39,293 nt of DNA, from assembly GCF_003116015.1 (NCBI RefSeq), contig NZ_LGQZ01000049.1, forward strand, positions 1 to 39,293, written 5' to 3'. Shown one piece after another: positions 20,135 through 28,633 of this stretch; position 1 is the first letter of the stretch, and each line of letters opens with the position of its first letter. Source of the stretch: Azospirillum sp. TSO22-1 (GTDB lineage: Bacteria > Pseudomonadota > Alphaproteobacteria > Azospirillales > Azospirillaceae). Below the pieces are notes generated by a model. It saw nothing but the letters and a program-made list of their open reading frames with translations, was not told where the DNA came from and did not search any database. Position numbers and translations under genes: made by a program.

Positions 20135-20596
20135 ATGCCCAGCCTGACCGTTCCCAGCCCGCTCGGGCCCCTGACCCTCACCAGCGCCGGCGGCGCGCTG
20201 ACCTCCCTGGACTGGCGCGACGGGCCGGCCGAGGGTGGCGACCCGGTTCTGGACGAGGCCGCGCGGCAGCTCGCCGACTACTTCGCCGGAAAGCGCGCCA
20301 ACTTCGACCTGCCGATGCGGCCGGCCGGCACCGCGTTCCAGCAGCGGGTGTGGGAACTGATGTCCCGCATCCCTTACGGCCAGACCCTAACCTACGGCGC
20401 GATGGCGCGCGAGCTGGGCTCGGCGGCGCGGGCGGTCGGCGGGGCCTGCGGGCGCAACCCGTTGCCGATCCTTATCCCTTGCCACCGGGTGGTTGGCGGG
20501 GGCGGGGCGCCGGGCGGCTATTCCGGCTTCGGCGGGGTGGAGACCAAGGCGTGGCTGCTCGGCCACGAACGGCGCATGAGCCTGGTGCATCCGTAA
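20135..20596 (+). CDS. ogt: Methylated-DNA--protein-cysteine S-methyltransferase
   Basis: This 153-residue suicide enzyme removes the methyl group from O6-methylguanine. The active-site motif PCHRV is at residues 115-119 with acceptor Cys116, preceded by the recognition-helix segment ARAVGGACGRNPLPIL. The YGQTLTYGAMARELG winged-helix segment is also diagnostic. There is no Ada-type regulatory domain, so it is the stand-alone Ogt/MGMT type. It probably shares a transcript with the DUF255 gene 4 bp upstream and with the oxidoreductase 37 bp downstream. Confidence 0.95.
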   Translation: MPSLTVPSPLGPLTLTSAGGALTSLDWRDGPAEGGDPVLDEAARQLADYFAGKRANFDLPMRPAGTAFQQRVWELMSRIPYGQTLTYGAMARELGSAARAVGGACGRNPLPILIPCHRVVGGGGAPGGYSGFGGVETKAWLLGHERRMSLVHP

Positions 20597-20633
20597 TACC
20601 CAACAACGACCGAGAGAGAAGGGGGAAATCCGC

Positions 20634-21611
20634 ATGGTCCATGCCATCCGCATCCATGAGTACGGCGGGCCGGAGGCGTTGCGCTGGGACGAGGTGGAGG
20701 TCGGGGATCCGGGTCCGGGCGAGGTCCGGCTGCGCCAGACCGCGGTGGGGCTGAACTACATCGACACCTATCACCGCACCGGCGCCTACAAGATGCCGCA
20801 GCTGCCCGCCATCATCGGCGCCGCGGCGGCCGGCGTGGTCGAGGCTGTGGGGCCGAAGGTCACCGCGCTGAAGGTGGGCGACCGCGTCGCCTATGCCCCG
20901 ACCGCCGGCGGCGCCTACACCCAGGCGCGCGTCATGTCGTCCGAGCGGCTGGTGCCGCTGCCGAGCTGGATCGGCGAGGAGCAGGCCGCCGGCATGATGC
21001 TGCAGGGGATGACGGCGCAGTACCTGCTGCGCTCCACCTACCGGGTTCAGCCGGGCGATACCATCCTGGTGCAGGCCGCGGCCGGTGCGGTCGGGCTGAT
21101 CCTCTGCCAGTGGGCGAAGCACCTGGGCGCCACGGTGATCGGCACGGTCAGCACCGACGAGAAGGCCGAACTGGCCCGCGCGTACGGCTGCGACCACCCG
21201 ATCGTCTACAGCCGCGAGGACTTCCCGGTGCGGGTCAAGGAGATCACCGGCGGGCAGGGGGTTCCGGTGGTCTACGACGGCGTCGGCAAGACGACCTTCA
21301 TGGCCAGCCTGGATTGCCTGCGGCCGCGCGGCCTGATGGTGCTGTTCGGGGCGGCGTCGGGACCGCCGGCACCGCTGGACCTGGGCGTGCTGGCGGCCAA
21401 GGGCTCGCTGTACGTGACGCGGCCGACGCTGTTCACCTACGTCAACAAGCGGGACGATTTGATGTCGAGCGCCGCCGACCTGTTCGACGTGGTGCACGCG
21501 GGCGGAGTCAAGATCGACGTGCGGCAGACCTATCCGCTGCGGGACGCCGAGCAAGCGCACCGGGCGCTGGAAGGACGGCAGACGACGGGGTCGACGGTGT
21601 TGATCCCGTGA
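20634..21611 (+). CDS. NADPH:quinone oxidoreductase (zeta-crystallin type)
   Basis: This 325-residue zinc-independent medium-chain dehydrogenase/reductase is of the QorA family and reduces quinones with NADPH. Seen are MVHAIRIHEYGGPEALRWDEVEVGDPG at the N-terminus, GLNYIDTYHRTGAY and GAAAAGVVEAVGP. The nucleotide-binding stretch VQAAAGAVGLILCQWAKHLGA and a long RPTLFTYVNKRDDL segment follow, with TGSTVLIP at the end. Structural zinc cysteines are absent, as expected for this subgroup. The ATG is preceded by GGGGGAA/GAGAAGG. It is followed by a palindromic repeat at the convergent junction with dnaQ. Confidence 0.92.
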   Translation: MVHAIRIHEYGGPEALRWDEVEVGDPGPGEVRLRQTAVGLNYIDTYHRTGAYKMPQLPAIIGAAAAGVVEAVGPKVTALKVGDRVAYAPTAGGAYTQARVMSSERLVPLPSWIGEEQAAGMMLQGMTAQYLLRSTYRVQPGDTILVQAAAGAVGLILCQWAKHLGATVIGTVSTDEKAELARAYGCDHPIVYSREDFPVRVKEITGGQGVPVVYDGVGKTTFMASLDCLRPRGLMVLFGAASGPPAPLDLGVLAAKGSLYVTRPTLFTYVNKRDDLMSSAADLFDVVHAGGVKIDVRQTYPLRDAEQAHRALEGRQTTGSTVLIP

Positions 21612-21615
21612 ACAC

Positions 21616-21704
21616 TTGCCCCCACCCCTGACCCCTCCCCCGCTTCGCAGGGGAGGGGAAAGCTCCTCCCCCTGCGAAGCGGGGGAGGGTGGGAAGGGGG
21701 CAAT
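21616..21704. repeat. Palindromic intergenic repeat, family A, simple copy
   Basis: The element has inverted ends TTGCCCCC and GGGGGCAA. Its inner arms (CCTCCCCCGCTTCGCAGGGG and its near-complement) make one long imperfect hairpin. It fills the 101-bp gap between convergent qor-like and dnaQ genes and could act as a bidirectional transcription barrier. A second, interrupted copy is at 23061. Confidence 0.75.
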
Positions 21705-21712
21705 ACGGGCGG

Positions 21713-22402
21713 TTACTCCTCCGCCCAGATCGCGTTCTTGATCTTGCCGACCATCTCCGCATGCGCCGCCAGTTCAGCCTCGCTCGGCTGGAAGACGCGC
21801 GGCTCGCGGTAGGGCCGATCGATGCTGATCACCGGGCCGCCGCCCTTCGCCGCAGGACCGCCGGCCAGCGCGAGGCCGGCCTGCCGGCCGCCCATCAGCT
21901 CCAGATAGACCTCACCCAGCAGCTGGGAGTCGAGCAGCGCGCCGTGGAAGGTGCGGCTGGAATTGTCGATGTTGAAGCGCTTGCAGAGCGCGTCCAGCGT
22001 CGCCGGCGAGCCGGGAAAGCGCTGGCGCACCATCATCAGCGTGTCTACGGCCGTGTTCTTCAGCGCCGGGAAGCCGGCCCACTTCAGCTCGGCGTTCAGG
22101 AAGGCCATGTCGAACGCGGCGTTGTGGATGACCAGCGGCGACTCGCCGATGAACTCCAGGAACTCGCCGACCACCTCGGTGAACAGCGGCTTGTCGGCGA
22201 GGAACTCGTCGGTCAGGCCGTGCACGGCGCTGGCCTCGGGCGGGACCGGGCGCATCGGGTTGATGTAGACGTGGAACTTGCCGCCGGTGGCCACGTGGTT
22301 GATCAGCTCGATGCAGCCGATTTCCACGAGGCGGTGACCCTCTTCGGGCTTGAAGCCGGTGGTCTCGGTGTCGAGGACGATCTCGCGCACGCTCTCAGCC
22401 AT
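21713..22402 (-). CDS. dnaQ: DNA polymerase III subunit epsilon
   Basis: This 229-residue 3'-5' proofreading exonuclease of the replicase has DEDDh motifs: Exo [10 protein letters not shown], Exo [15 protein letters not shown] and Exo [23 protein letters not shown]. The tail after the exonuclease domain ([19 protein letters not shown], then IKNAIW) would contact the polymerase subunit. The start at 22400-22402 gives [16 protein letters not shown], with GGAGA upstream; longer frames overlap coaE more extensively. It overlaps the end of coaE by 8 bp and is the last gene of the PDRP-maf-aroE-coaE-dnaQ run. Confidence 0.96.
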   Translation of the reverse strand: MAESVREIVLDTETTGFKPEEGHRLVEIGCIELINHVATGGKFHVYINPMRPVPPEASAVHGLTDEFLADKPLFTEVVGEFLEFIGESPLVIHNAAFDMAFLNAELKWAGFPALKNTAVDTLMMVRQRFPGSPATLDALCKRFNIDNSSRTFHGALLDSQLLGEVYLELMGGRQAGLALAGGPAAKGGGPVISIDRPYREPRVFQPSEAELAAHAEMVGKIKNAIWAEE

Positions 22403-23039
22403 GGGTGCTGTCTCCGGGGTGGAAGCCGCGCGGCGGCCAATGCCGCCCGGGAATCCGTTTCGCTTTGGCAATTATTTCTCGCAGAGCCCTTCGCGTGGCT
22501 AGGCGGCCGTCGCCGGTGTTCACGACGAAATCGGCGCGCCGGCGCTTCTCCGCGTCGGGTGTCTGGCGGGCGAGGATACCCGCGAACTTCTCCGGCGTCA
22601 TGCCCGGCCGCGCCAGCACGCGCGCTTTCTGCACGGCCGAGGGAGCCGTGACGACGATGACGCGGTCGACACGGCGCTCGCCATGGGTCTCGAAGAGCAG
22701 GGGGATGTCCAGGCAGGCGACGCGGACGCCGCGCATGGCCGCCTGCCGGAGGAAAGCGCGCTGCGCGTCCTGGACGCGCGGGTGCAGGATGGCCTCCAGC
22801 GCCTTGAGAGCGGGGGGGTTGCCGAACACCGCGGCGCCGAGGGCACGGCGGTCGACGGCGCCGTCCTTGATCACGCCGGGAAAGACGGCGTCGATAGCGG
22901 CCACCGCGGCGCCGCCCCGGCCGGTCAGGCGGTGGACGAGGGCGTCGGAGTCGCAAACCGGGACGCCCATGGACTTGAGCATGCGGGCGGCGGTGCTCTT
23001 GCCCATGCCGATGGAGCCGGTGAGACCGAGAATCAGCAT
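22395..23039 (-). CDS. coaE: Dephospho-CoA kinase
   Basis: This 214-residue protein phosphorylates dephospho-CoA in the last step of coenzyme A synthesis. The N-terminus [16 protein letters not shown] contains the P-loop, followed by [39 protein letters not shown] and [17 protein letters not shown] follow. The start at 23037-23039 sits just before the P-loop. An open frame continues upstream into the repeat, but that part is low-complexity repeat sequence. The Ser/Gly/Pro-rich C-terminal tail overlaps the dnaQ start by 8 bp. Confidence 0.96.
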   Translation of the reverse strand: MLILGLTGSIGMGKSTAARMLKSMGVPVCDSDALVHRLTGRGGAAVAAIDAVFPGVIKDGAVDRRALGAAVFGNPPALKALEAILHPRVQDAQRAFLRQAAMRGVRVACLDIPLLFETHGERRVDRVIVVTAPSAVQKARVLARPGMTPEKFAGILARQTPDAEKRRRADFVVNTGDGRLATRRALREIIAKAKRIPGRHWPPRGFHPGDSTHG

Positions 23040-23060
23040 GGGGGAGTGCTTGCCACACGT

Positions 23061-23208
23061 GCCCCCACCCCTGACCCCTCCCCCGCTGCGCAGGGGAGGG
23101 GAAAAGCTCCTCCCCCTGCGAAGCTCACGCGCAAACCTTTGGTTTGCGCTGACGCGGCAGGCGGATCTTCGATCCGCCGAGAGCGGGGGGAGGTCGGGAG
23201 GGGGGCAA
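23061..23208. repeat. Palindromic intergenic repeat, family A, copy interrupted by 60-bp double hairpin
   Basis: The flanks match the copy at 21616, from GCCCCCACCCCTGACCCCTC through to the GGGGGCAATAC end. The second arm is split by 60 bp (23124-23183). This insert consists of two perfect hairpins: GCGCAAACC (23129-23137) with GGTTTGCGC (23141-23149), and GGCGGATC (23160-23167) with GATCCGCC (23171-23178). It lies between aroE and coaE, which are otherwise in one operon. Confidence 0.78.
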
Positions 23209-23222
23209 TACACTTGGTCATC

Positions 23223-24062
23223 TCACACACCCAGCACGAACCGCCGCAGTTCCTCGGTCACCTCCGGCTCGACACCGAACCACGCGGCGAACCCCGGCCG
23301 CGCCTGGTGCAGCAGCATGCCGAGGCCGTCCACCACCCGGTTGCCGCGGGCTTGCGCCGCCGCCAGCAGCGGGGTGATCAGCGGCGTGTAGACGATGTCG
23401 GTGACCACCGCGGCCGGCGCAAGGGCTTTCAGGGAGAGATCCAGCGGCGGCTGGCCGTGCATGCCCTGGGTGGTGGTGTTCACCAGCAGGGCGGCGTCGG
23501 CCAGCAATGTTTCACGTGAAACCCAGTCGAAGACGCGCACGCCGTCGCCGATGTCCGCGGCCAGCGCCTCGGCCCGCGCGCGGGTGCGGTTGAGCAGCCA
23601 GACCTCCGGCGCGCCATCGTCGATCAGCGACGCCACCACCGCGCGCGCCGCCCCACCGGCGCCGAGCACCACCGCCGGCCCGGCGCCCGCCATCCAGCCG
23701 GGGGCGCCGGCCTTGAGGTTCTCCAGGAAGCCGAAGCCGTCGGTGTTGCGGCCCTCCAGGCTGCCGTCGGCGCGCACCACGATGGTGTTCACCGCGCCGG
23801 CCCGCTTGGCGGTCTCGTCCAGGTGGTCGACGGCGGCGGCGGCAGCCTCCTTGTGCGGGACGGTGACGTTGCAGCCGCGAAACCCGAGGGCGGGGAGGGC
23901 GCGGATCGCCTCAGCCGCGCGCTCCGGCGGGACAGCGAGGGGGACGTAGGCGCCGTCGATGCCGTACCGCTCCAGCCAGAAACCGTGCAGGCGGGGCGAG
24001 CGCGAGTGCCCGACCGGCCAGCCCATGACGCCGGCCAGCTTGGCCTTGCCGCTGATGATCAT
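23223..24062 (-). CDS. aroE: Shikimate dehydrogenase
   Basis: This 279-residue enzyme reduces 3-dehydroshikimate with NADPH in aromatic amino-acid synthesis. The shikimate-binding part includes [26 protein letters not shown] (with the catalytic Lys) and GRNTDGFGF. The NADP-binding stretch [16 protein letters not shown] and [12 protein letters not shown] follow, then [12 protein letters not shown] and a GLGMLLHQA end. ATG at 24060-24062 overlaps the maf stop by 4 bp. A parS-like site (15/16) is embedded at 23508 as VSRETL. A much longer frame runs upstream but overlaps maf and is rejected. Confidence 0.97.
   Translation of the reverse strand: MIISGKAKLAGVMGWPVGHSRSPRLHGFWLERYGIDGAYVPLAVPPERAAEAIRALPALGFRGCNVTVPHKEAAAAAVDHLDETAKRAGAVNTIVVRADGSLEGRNTDGFGFLENLKAGAPGWMAGAGPAVVLGAGGAARAVVASLIDDGAPEVWLLNRTRARAEALAADIGDGVRVFDWVSRETLLADAALLVNTTTQGMHGQPPLDLSLKALAPAAVVTDIVYTPLITPLLAAAQARGNRVVDGLGMLLHQARPGFAAWFGVEPEVTEELRRFVLGV
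23508..23523. promoter_or_regulatory. parS site 3 (15 of 16), inside aroE
   Basis: TGTTTCACGTGAAACC differs from the perfect parS only at the last base. The inner 14-bp palindrome GTTTCACGTGAAAC is intact. It lies about 2.3 kb left of the perfect DnaA box, closer to oriC than the other two sites. It is read in the same phase as parS site 1 (VSRETL). Confidence 0.88.
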
Positions 24063-24655
24063 GCCCTGAGAATCCCCTGGTCGCGCAGGAAGCCGAGCAC
24101 CGGCAGCAGCGGCAGGCCGAGGACGGTGAAGAAGTCGCCCTCCACCCGCTCGAACAGTTGCGCGCCCAGGCCTTCCAGATGGTAGACGCCGACGGAGTGC
24201 AGCACGTCGTCGCCGGCGGTGTCGAGATAGTGGTCGAGGAAGTCGTCGCCGAATGGGCGCATGGCCAGGGTTGCGCTGTCCACCGTCTCCCACAGCCGCA
24301 CGCCGTCGCGCACCACCACGGCGGCGCTGACCAGCCGGTGCGTGCGGCCGCGCAGGACGGCGAGGTGGGCGGCGGCCCGGGCGCGGTCCTCCGGCTTGTC
24401 GAAGCAGACGCCCTCGCACTCCAGCATCTGGTCGGCGCCGAGCACCAGCGCGCCGGGGTGACGCAGCGACACGGCGTGCGCCTTGCGCTCAGCCAGGATG
24501 TCGGCGGTCGCCTCGACGGTGGCGCCGGCGGCGCGGCACTGGTGCTTGACGGCGTCCTCGTCGATGCCAGCGGGGTCGCAGATCACCGGCACGCCGGCGC
24601 GCTCCAGCATTGCGGCGCGGGCGCGCGAGGCGGAGGCCAGGATCAGCGCGCTCAT
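24059..24655 (-). CDS. maf: Maf family nucleotide pyrophosphatase
   Basis: This 198-residue protein of the Maf/ITPase-like fold hydrolyses nucleoside triphosphates (dTTP, UTP or methylated NTPs, depending on subgroup) to monophosphates. Seen are [18 protein letters not shown], the DQML acidic site ([14 protein letters not shown]), [14 protein letters not shown] and [29 protein letters not shown]. It overlaps PDRP (24652-24655) and aroE (24059-24062), each by 4 bp, typical of translational coupling. The maf-aroE-coaE-dnaQ arrangement next to the PDRP gene and hemE is conserved in alphaproteobacteria. Confidence 0.94.
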   Translation of the reverse strand: MSALILASASRARAAMLERAGVPVICDPAGIDEDAVKHQCRAAGATVEATADILAERKAHAVSLRHPGALVLGADQMLECEGVCFDKPEDRARAAAHLAVLRGRTHRLVSAAVVVRDGVRLWETVDSATLAMRPFGDDFLDHYLDTAGDDVLHSVGVYHLEGLGAQLFERVEGDFFTVLGLPLLPVLGFLRDQGILRA

Positions 24656-25476
24656 GTCACCGGACCGCCGCCCTGCCGCCGCGCCAGCAGCATCATGATC
24701 TCCGCCGCGGTCTCCTCGATGGAGCGGCGGGAAACGTCGATCACCGGCCAGCCGTTGCGGCTGAACATGCGCCGCGCCTCGGTCACCTCGGCGCGCACCA
24801 CCTCGGGGTCGACGTAGGTGGAGGTGTCGCCCTGGTTCAGCAGCTTCAGCCGGTTGCGGCGGATCTGGATCAGGCGGTCGGGGTCCTTGGTCAGGCCAAC
24901 GATCAGCGGGCGGGTCAGCTTCGCCAGCTCCGGCGGCAGGGGGCAGCCGGGGACGATCGGGATGTTCGCCGCCTTGACGCCGCGGTTCGCCAGATAGATG
25001 CAGGTCGGCGTCTTCGAGGTGCGCGACACGCCGAGCAGCACCACGTCCGCCTCGTGCAGGTCCCAGCCGGACTGGCCGTCGTCGTGCGACAGCGCGAAGT
25101 CCATGGCGTCCATGCGGCCGAAGTACTCGGCGTCCAGAGCGTGCTGGCGGCCGGGCTGGCGCTGCGACTCCAGGCCGAGATAGGCGGCAAGAGCGTTGAT
25201 CAGCGGGTCGAGCACCGGAATACAGGGCACCTGCACCTCGCGGCAGAAGTCCTGCAGCTTGCGGCGCAGCCCCTCGTCCACCAGCGTGAACATCACGAGT
25301 CCGGGATGCGCGCGGACGGCGTCGAGCACCAGCTCCAGCTGGCGCTCGGTGCGCACCAGGTTCCAGAAGTGCTCGATCGGACGCACTTGGTCGAACTGGA
25401 TCACACAGGCGCGGGCCACGCTGTTGATCGTCTCGCCGGTCGCGTCGGAGACCAGGTGTAGGTGAAACTCTCTCAT
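24652..25476 (-). CDS. Pyruvate, phosphate/water dikinase regulatory protein (DUF299 kinase/pyrophosphorylase)
   Basis: This 274-residue bifunctional regulator phosphorylates (ADP-dependent) and dephosphorylates a Thr near the catalytic His of PEP synthase or pyruvate phosphate dikinase. The N-terminus [20 protein letters not shown] and the P-loop-like [18 protein letters not shown] (about residues 150-167) are diagnostic, as is [21 protein letters not shown]. Whether it acts on PpsA or PpdK cannot be decided here. The start is taken at 25474-25476; ATG codons at 25479 and 25488 are alternatives. It is the gene bordering the left side of oriC and is read away from it. Confidence 0.93.
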   Translation of the reverse strand: MREFHLHLVSDATGETINSVARACVIQFDQVRPIEHFWNLVRTERQLELVLDAVRAHPGLVMFTLVDEGLRRKLQDFCREVQVPCIPVLDPLINALAAYLGLESQRQPGRQHALDAEYFGRMDAMDFALSHDDGQSGWDLHEADVVLLGVSRTSKTPTCIYLANRGVKAANIPIVPGCPLPPELAKLTRPLIVGLTKDPDRLIQIRRNRLKLLNQGDTSTYVDPEVVRAEVTEARRMFSRNGWPVIDVSRRSIEETAAEIMMLLARRQGGGPVT

Positions 25477-25888
25477 CATCCCCAACATTCTGTGGAGAAC
25501 TGGTCGTCGGTCTGTGGATGGACGGCTTCGAGCCGATTCCATCCCCGCTGCGGGACTCTCCACCCCCGTGTCGGCACCCACCGGGACAACCCGGCCGACC
25601 GGTTCGGAAGGCGTGGAAAGCGGGCCTCGCACGCGCAGTTTATCCCCAGGACTCCCACGGTTCCAGTGCCAGAGATTCCGCGGTGCAGCGCGGAGTCGTT
25701 CCCGAGTCATCCACACCGAAACCCCCAGGCCGGATTTCCGTTCGCCGGACCTGTGGATGATTCCGGTGCAAGCCGGGATCACCGTTATCCACAGGCATCC
25801 ACTATCCCCCTCCATTTCTTCCAATAAGAGTCATAATGAGATAGAGGAGAGGCGTGACGAACCCTCTCGCGTGAAGGGACAGATACCG
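25477..25888. other. Chromosomal replication origin (oriC), candidate
   Basis: This 412-bp gene-free interval lies between divergent PDRP and hemE genes, the same place as the known Caulobacter origin beside hemE. DnaA boxes seen against TTATCCACA: a perfect box at 25785-25793; 8/9 boxes at 25491-25499 (reverse), 25640-25648, 25707-25715 and 25752-25760 (reverse); and a 7/9 box at 25513-25521 (reverse). The tract 25811-25850 is AT-rich, beside the perfect box, and is a likely unwinding element. A CATAAT at 25832-25837 may be the -10 of the hemE promoter. Eight GANTC sites occur between 25535 and 25832. Genes diverge from this point, and parS sites lie nearby. Confidence 0.9.
25811..25850. other. 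Probable DNA unwinding element of oriC
   Basis: About 40 bp of clearly elevated A+T lie between the perfect DnaA box (25785-25793) and hemE, in otherwise GC-rich DNA. Position and composition fit the duplex-opening site. There is a GAGTC at 25828-25832 inside it. Confidence 0.55.
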
Positions 25889-26935
25889 GTGCCGGACGTT
25901 CGTAAGCCCATGCTCGCCACCCTCAAGGGTGAGGCCTGCCAATCGCCGCCGTTCTGGCTGATGCGCCAGGCCGGCCGATACCTGCCCGAGTACCGGGAGC
26001 TGCGCGCCAAGGCCGGGTCGTTCCTCGACCTCTGCTACAATCCGGAATTCGCCACCGAAGTCACGCTGCAGCCGATCCGCCGCTACGGCATGGACGCGGC
26101 GATCCTGTTCTCCGACATCCTGGTGGTGCCGCATGCGCTCGGCCAGCCGCTCGACTACCTGGAAGGCGAGGGGCCGAAGCTCGATCCCGTCCGCAGCGCC
26201 GGGGAGCTGAAGCGGCTGTCGACAGCCAACTTCCATGACCGGCTGGCGCCGGTCTACGAGACGGTGCGCCGCCTGTCGAAGGCGCTGCCGCCGGAGGTGA
26301 CGCTGATCGGCTTCGCCGGCTCGCCGTGGACGGTGGCGACCTACATGGTGGAGGGCGGCGGCTCCAAGGAGTTCGCGCACATCAAGACCTGGGCCTACAA
26401 GGATCCGGTCGGCTTCGGAGCGCTGATCGACCTGCTGGTCGATGTCACCGCCGACTACCTGATCGCGCAGATCGACGCGGGCGCGGAGACGGTGCAGCTG
26501 TTCGACAGCTGGGCCGGCGTGCTGCCGGTGGGCGCCTTCCGCCGCTACGTCATCGAGCCGACGCGGCGCATCGTCGCCAAGATCAAGGCCAAGCACCCGA
26601 ACACCCCGGTGATCGGCTTTCCGCGCGGCGCCGGGCTGCTGTACGAGGACTACGTGACCGAAGCGGGGGTCGACGCCGTCGGCCTCGACACCACGGTGCC
26701 GCCGGTCTGGGCGGCGCGCAATCTGCAGACGCGGCTGCCGGTGCAGGGCAACCTCGACCCGATCCTGCTGGTGGCGGGCGGCGAGGCGCAGCGCAAGGCG
26801 GTGGACGAGATCCTCGAGGCGCTGGCGGGCCGGCCGTTCGTCTTCAACCTCGGCCACGGGATCACCCAGCAGACACCGCCGGAGCATGTCGCCGCGCTGG
26901 CCAAGCAGATCAAGGCGTGGCCGGAGCGGGGGTAA
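25889..26935 (+). CDS. hemE: Uroporphyrinogen decarboxylase
   Basis: This 348-residue enzyme removes four carboxyl groups from uroporphyrinogen III to give coproporphyrinogen III. Hallmarks are [19 protein letters not shown], the [15 protein letters not shown] segment, [22 protein letters not shown] and [26 protein letters not shown] and [15 protein letters not shown] follow. The start is taken as GTG at 25889, with AGGGA about 10 nt upstream, giving [23 protein letters not shown] at 25910 and GTG at 25871 are alternatives. It is the first gene right of oriC, read with the replication fork, and is followed by hemH and hemJ. Confidence 0.97.
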   Translation: MPDVRKPMLATLKGEACQSPPFWLMRQAGRYLPEYRELRAKAGSFLDLCYNPEFATEVTLQPIRRYGMDAAILFSDILVVPHALGQPLDYLEGEGPKLDPVRSAGELKRLSTANFHDRLAPVYETVRRLSKALPPEVTLIGFAGSPWTVATYMVEGGGSKEFAHIKTWAYKDPVGFGALIDLLVDVTADYLIAQIDAGAETVQLFDSWAGVLPVGAFRRYVIEPTRRIVAKIKAKHPNTPVIGFPRGAGLLYEDYVTEAGVDAVGLDTTVPPVWAARNLQTRLPVQGNLDPILLVAGGEAQRKAVDEILEALAGRPFVFNLGHGITQQTPPEHVAALAKQIKAWPERG

Positions 26936-26962
26936 AGCCCCCCTCCCGGGGCGGGAGAGGGT
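26936..26962. repeat. Short palindrome of the CCCGGGAGAGGG family
   Basis: The 46-bp hemE-hemH gap holds CTCCCG (26943-26948) facing CGGGAG (26952-26957), followed by AGGG. It resembles one arm of the longer repeats at 28503 and 39112 and may be a remnant. Confidence 0.4.
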
Positions 26963-26981
26963 CTGTTAAGCTCACGCCGCT

Positions 26982-28037
26982 ATGACCATGCTGACACCCA
27001 AACGCACCGCCGTCGTCCTGTTCAACCTCGGTGGCCCGGACGAGCCGGACGCCATCCGGCCGTTTCTGTTCAACCTGTTCTACGACCCGTCGATCATCGG
27101 CGCACCGACGCCGATCCGCTTCCTGCTGGCGAACTTCATCGCCCGCCGGCGCGAGAAGCCGGCGCGGGAGATCTACGGGTTGATCGGCGGCAAGTCGCCG
27201 CTGCTGGAGAACACCCAGGCGCAGGCCGCGGCGCTCGACGCGGTGCTGAACGCCGACGGACAGGGCGAGGTGCGCAGCTTCATCGCCATGCGCTACTGGC
27301 ACCCGATGAGCACCGAGACCGCCGCGGCGGTGAAGGAGTTCGCCCCGGACCTCGTGGTGCTGCTGCCGCTCTACCCGCAATGGTCGACCACGACCTCGGC
27401 CTCCAGCCTGCGCGTCTGGCGCGAGGCGGCGGAGACGGTCGGGCTGAAGGCCGAGACGCGGGTGGTCTGCTGCTACCCGACCGAGCCGGGGTTCGTTGCG
27501 GCCTCGGCCAACCTGATCCGGCCGGCCTACGAGGAGGCGTCGAAGCACGGCGCGCCGCGCGTGCTGTTCTCGGCGCACGGGCTGCCGAAGCGGGTGGTGG
27601 CGGCCGGCGACCCGTACCAGCAGCAGTGCGAGCGCACGGCGCAGGCGATAGCCAGTGCGCTGGACATCCCCGGGCTGGACTGGGTGAACTGCTACCAGAG
27701 CCGGGTCGGCCCGCTGGAATGGATCGGCCCGTCGACCGACGCCGAGATCCGCCGCGCCGGGCAGGACAAGGTGCCGATCCTGATCGTGCCCATCGCCTTC
27801 GTGTCGGAGCATTCCGAGACGCTGGTCGAGATCGAGATCGAGTACCGTCACCTGGCGCAGCACGAGGGCGTGCCGCACTTCGCCCGGGTGCCGACGGTGG
27901 GCACCGAGCCGGCCTTCATCGGCGGGCTGGCGCGGCTGGTGCGGCAGAGCATGGAATGCGATCGCTTCATGTGCTCGCAGACCAAGGGGCGGCTGTGCCC
28001 GACGGGCTTTTCCGGATGCCCGCAACGCGCTAACTAA
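26982..28037 (+). CDS. hemH: Ferrochelatase with C-terminal cysteine cluster
   Basis: This 351-residue enzyme inserts ferrous iron into protoporphyrin IX. The catalytic His199 lies in LFSAHGLP, and SEHSETLVEIEIEY (Glu276, Glu279) is the second metal-side motif. VVLFNLGGPD at the N-terminus and PLYPQWSTTTSASS are also typical. The C-terminal tail carries Cys326, Cys331, Cys339 and Cys346. Such an arrangement suggests a [2Fe-2S] cluster, as known for some bacterial ferrochelatases. It lies between hemE and hemJ. ATG at 26982 is followed by a second possible start (MLTPKRT, at 26988). Confidence 0.96.
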   Translation: MTMLTPKRTAVVLFNLGGPDEPDAIRPFLFNLFYDPSIIGAPTPIRFLLANFIARRREKPAREIYGLIGGKSPLLENTQAQAAALDAVLNADGQGEVRSFIAMRYWHPMSTETAAAVKEFAPDLVVLLPLYPQWSTTTSASSLRVWREAAETVGLKAETRVVCCYPTEPGFVAASANLIRPAYEEASKHGAPRVLFSAHGLPKRVVAAGDPYQQQCERTAQAIASALDIPGLDWVNCYQSRVGPLEWIGPSTDAEIRRAGQDKVPILIVPIAFVSEHSETLVEIEIEYRHLAQHEGVPHFARVPTVGTEPAFIGGLARLVRQSMECDRFMCSQTKGRLCPTGFSGCPQRAN

Positions 28038-28069
28038 AGCGTGAACTCGGCAGGGAAGGGGAGAGGCCC

Positions 28070-28501
28070 GTGACGTATCTCTGGGTCAAGGCGCTGCACG
28101 TCATCAGCATCATCGCCTGGATGGCGGGCCTGCTGTACCTGCCGCGGCTGTTCGTCTACCACACCCAGGCGGCGCCGGGGTCGGAGGCGTCGGAGACCTT
28201 CAAGGTGATGGAGCGCCGGCTGCTGCGCGCCATCATGAACCCGGCGATGATCGCGGCCTGGGTGTTCGGCGTCAGCATGATCGCCATCGACCCGACGCTG
28301 TTCCAACAGGGCGGCTGGCTGCACGCCAAGCTGCTGTTCGTGCTGGGGCTGACCGCGACGCACATGATGATGGCGCGCTGGCGCAAGGACTTCGAGGCGG
28401 ACCGCAACACCCGGCCGCAGCGCTTCTTCCGCGTCTGGAACGAGGTGCCGACGCTGCTGATGATCGGCATCGTGATCTTCGTGATCGTGAAGCCGTTTTA
28501 G
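28070..28501 (+). CDS. hemJ: Protoporphyrinogen IX oxidase HemJ
   Basis: This 143-residue membrane protein is the HemJ-type enzyme that oxidises protoporphyrinogen IX. Four transmembrane segments can be seen: about residues 5-25, 55-75, 84-102 and 127-141. The conserved His10 in LWVKALHVISIIAWMAG and the WLHAKL segment around His85-Lys87 match the family. The start is GTG at 28070-28072, with GGGGAGAGG just upstream. It follows hemH by 32 bp. Together HemE, HemJ and HemH cover three late steps of haem synthesis. Confidence 0.95.
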   Translation: MTYLWVKALHVISIIAWMAGLLYLPRLFVYHTQAAPGSEASETFKVMERRLLRAIMNPAMIAAWVFGVSMIAIDPTLFQQGGWLHAKLLFVLGLTATHMMMARWRKDFEADRNTRPQRFFRVWNEVPTLLMIGIVIFVIVKPF

Positions 28502-28502
28502 T

Positions 28503-28633
28503 TCTCTCTCCCGCCCCGGGAGAGGGAGGGACCCGCTCGGAACGAGCGGGAGGGTGAGGGTGCCTGCAAGGATCCTCGCGATGCCCCTCACCCGGCGCCT
28601 ACGGCGCCACCCTCTCCCGGGACGGGAGAGGGA
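28503..28633. repeat. Compound palindromic repeat, family B
   Basis: The element contains outer arms CTCTCCCGCCCCGGGAGAGGG (left) and CCCTCTCCCGGGACGGGAGAG (right). Inside are a CCCGCTC/GAGCGGG hairpin near 28532-28550 and a GGCGCC/GGCGCC hairpin near 28594-28608. It fills the convergent gap between hemJ and the P-type ATPase, and its right part supplies the ATPase C-terminus and stop codon. The right part (28584-28632) is, in reverse, the same family as 39112-39161. Confidence 0.75.

Noticed and set aside
21616..21704. Considered as an insertion sequence end or attachment site
   Set aside because: There is no transposase or integrase nearby. A second copy at 23061 shows it is a dispersed palindromic repeat.
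23040..23213. In-frame N-terminal extension of CoaE into the repeat
   Set aside because: The P-loop is expected within the first ~10 residues. The extension is translated repeat DNA.
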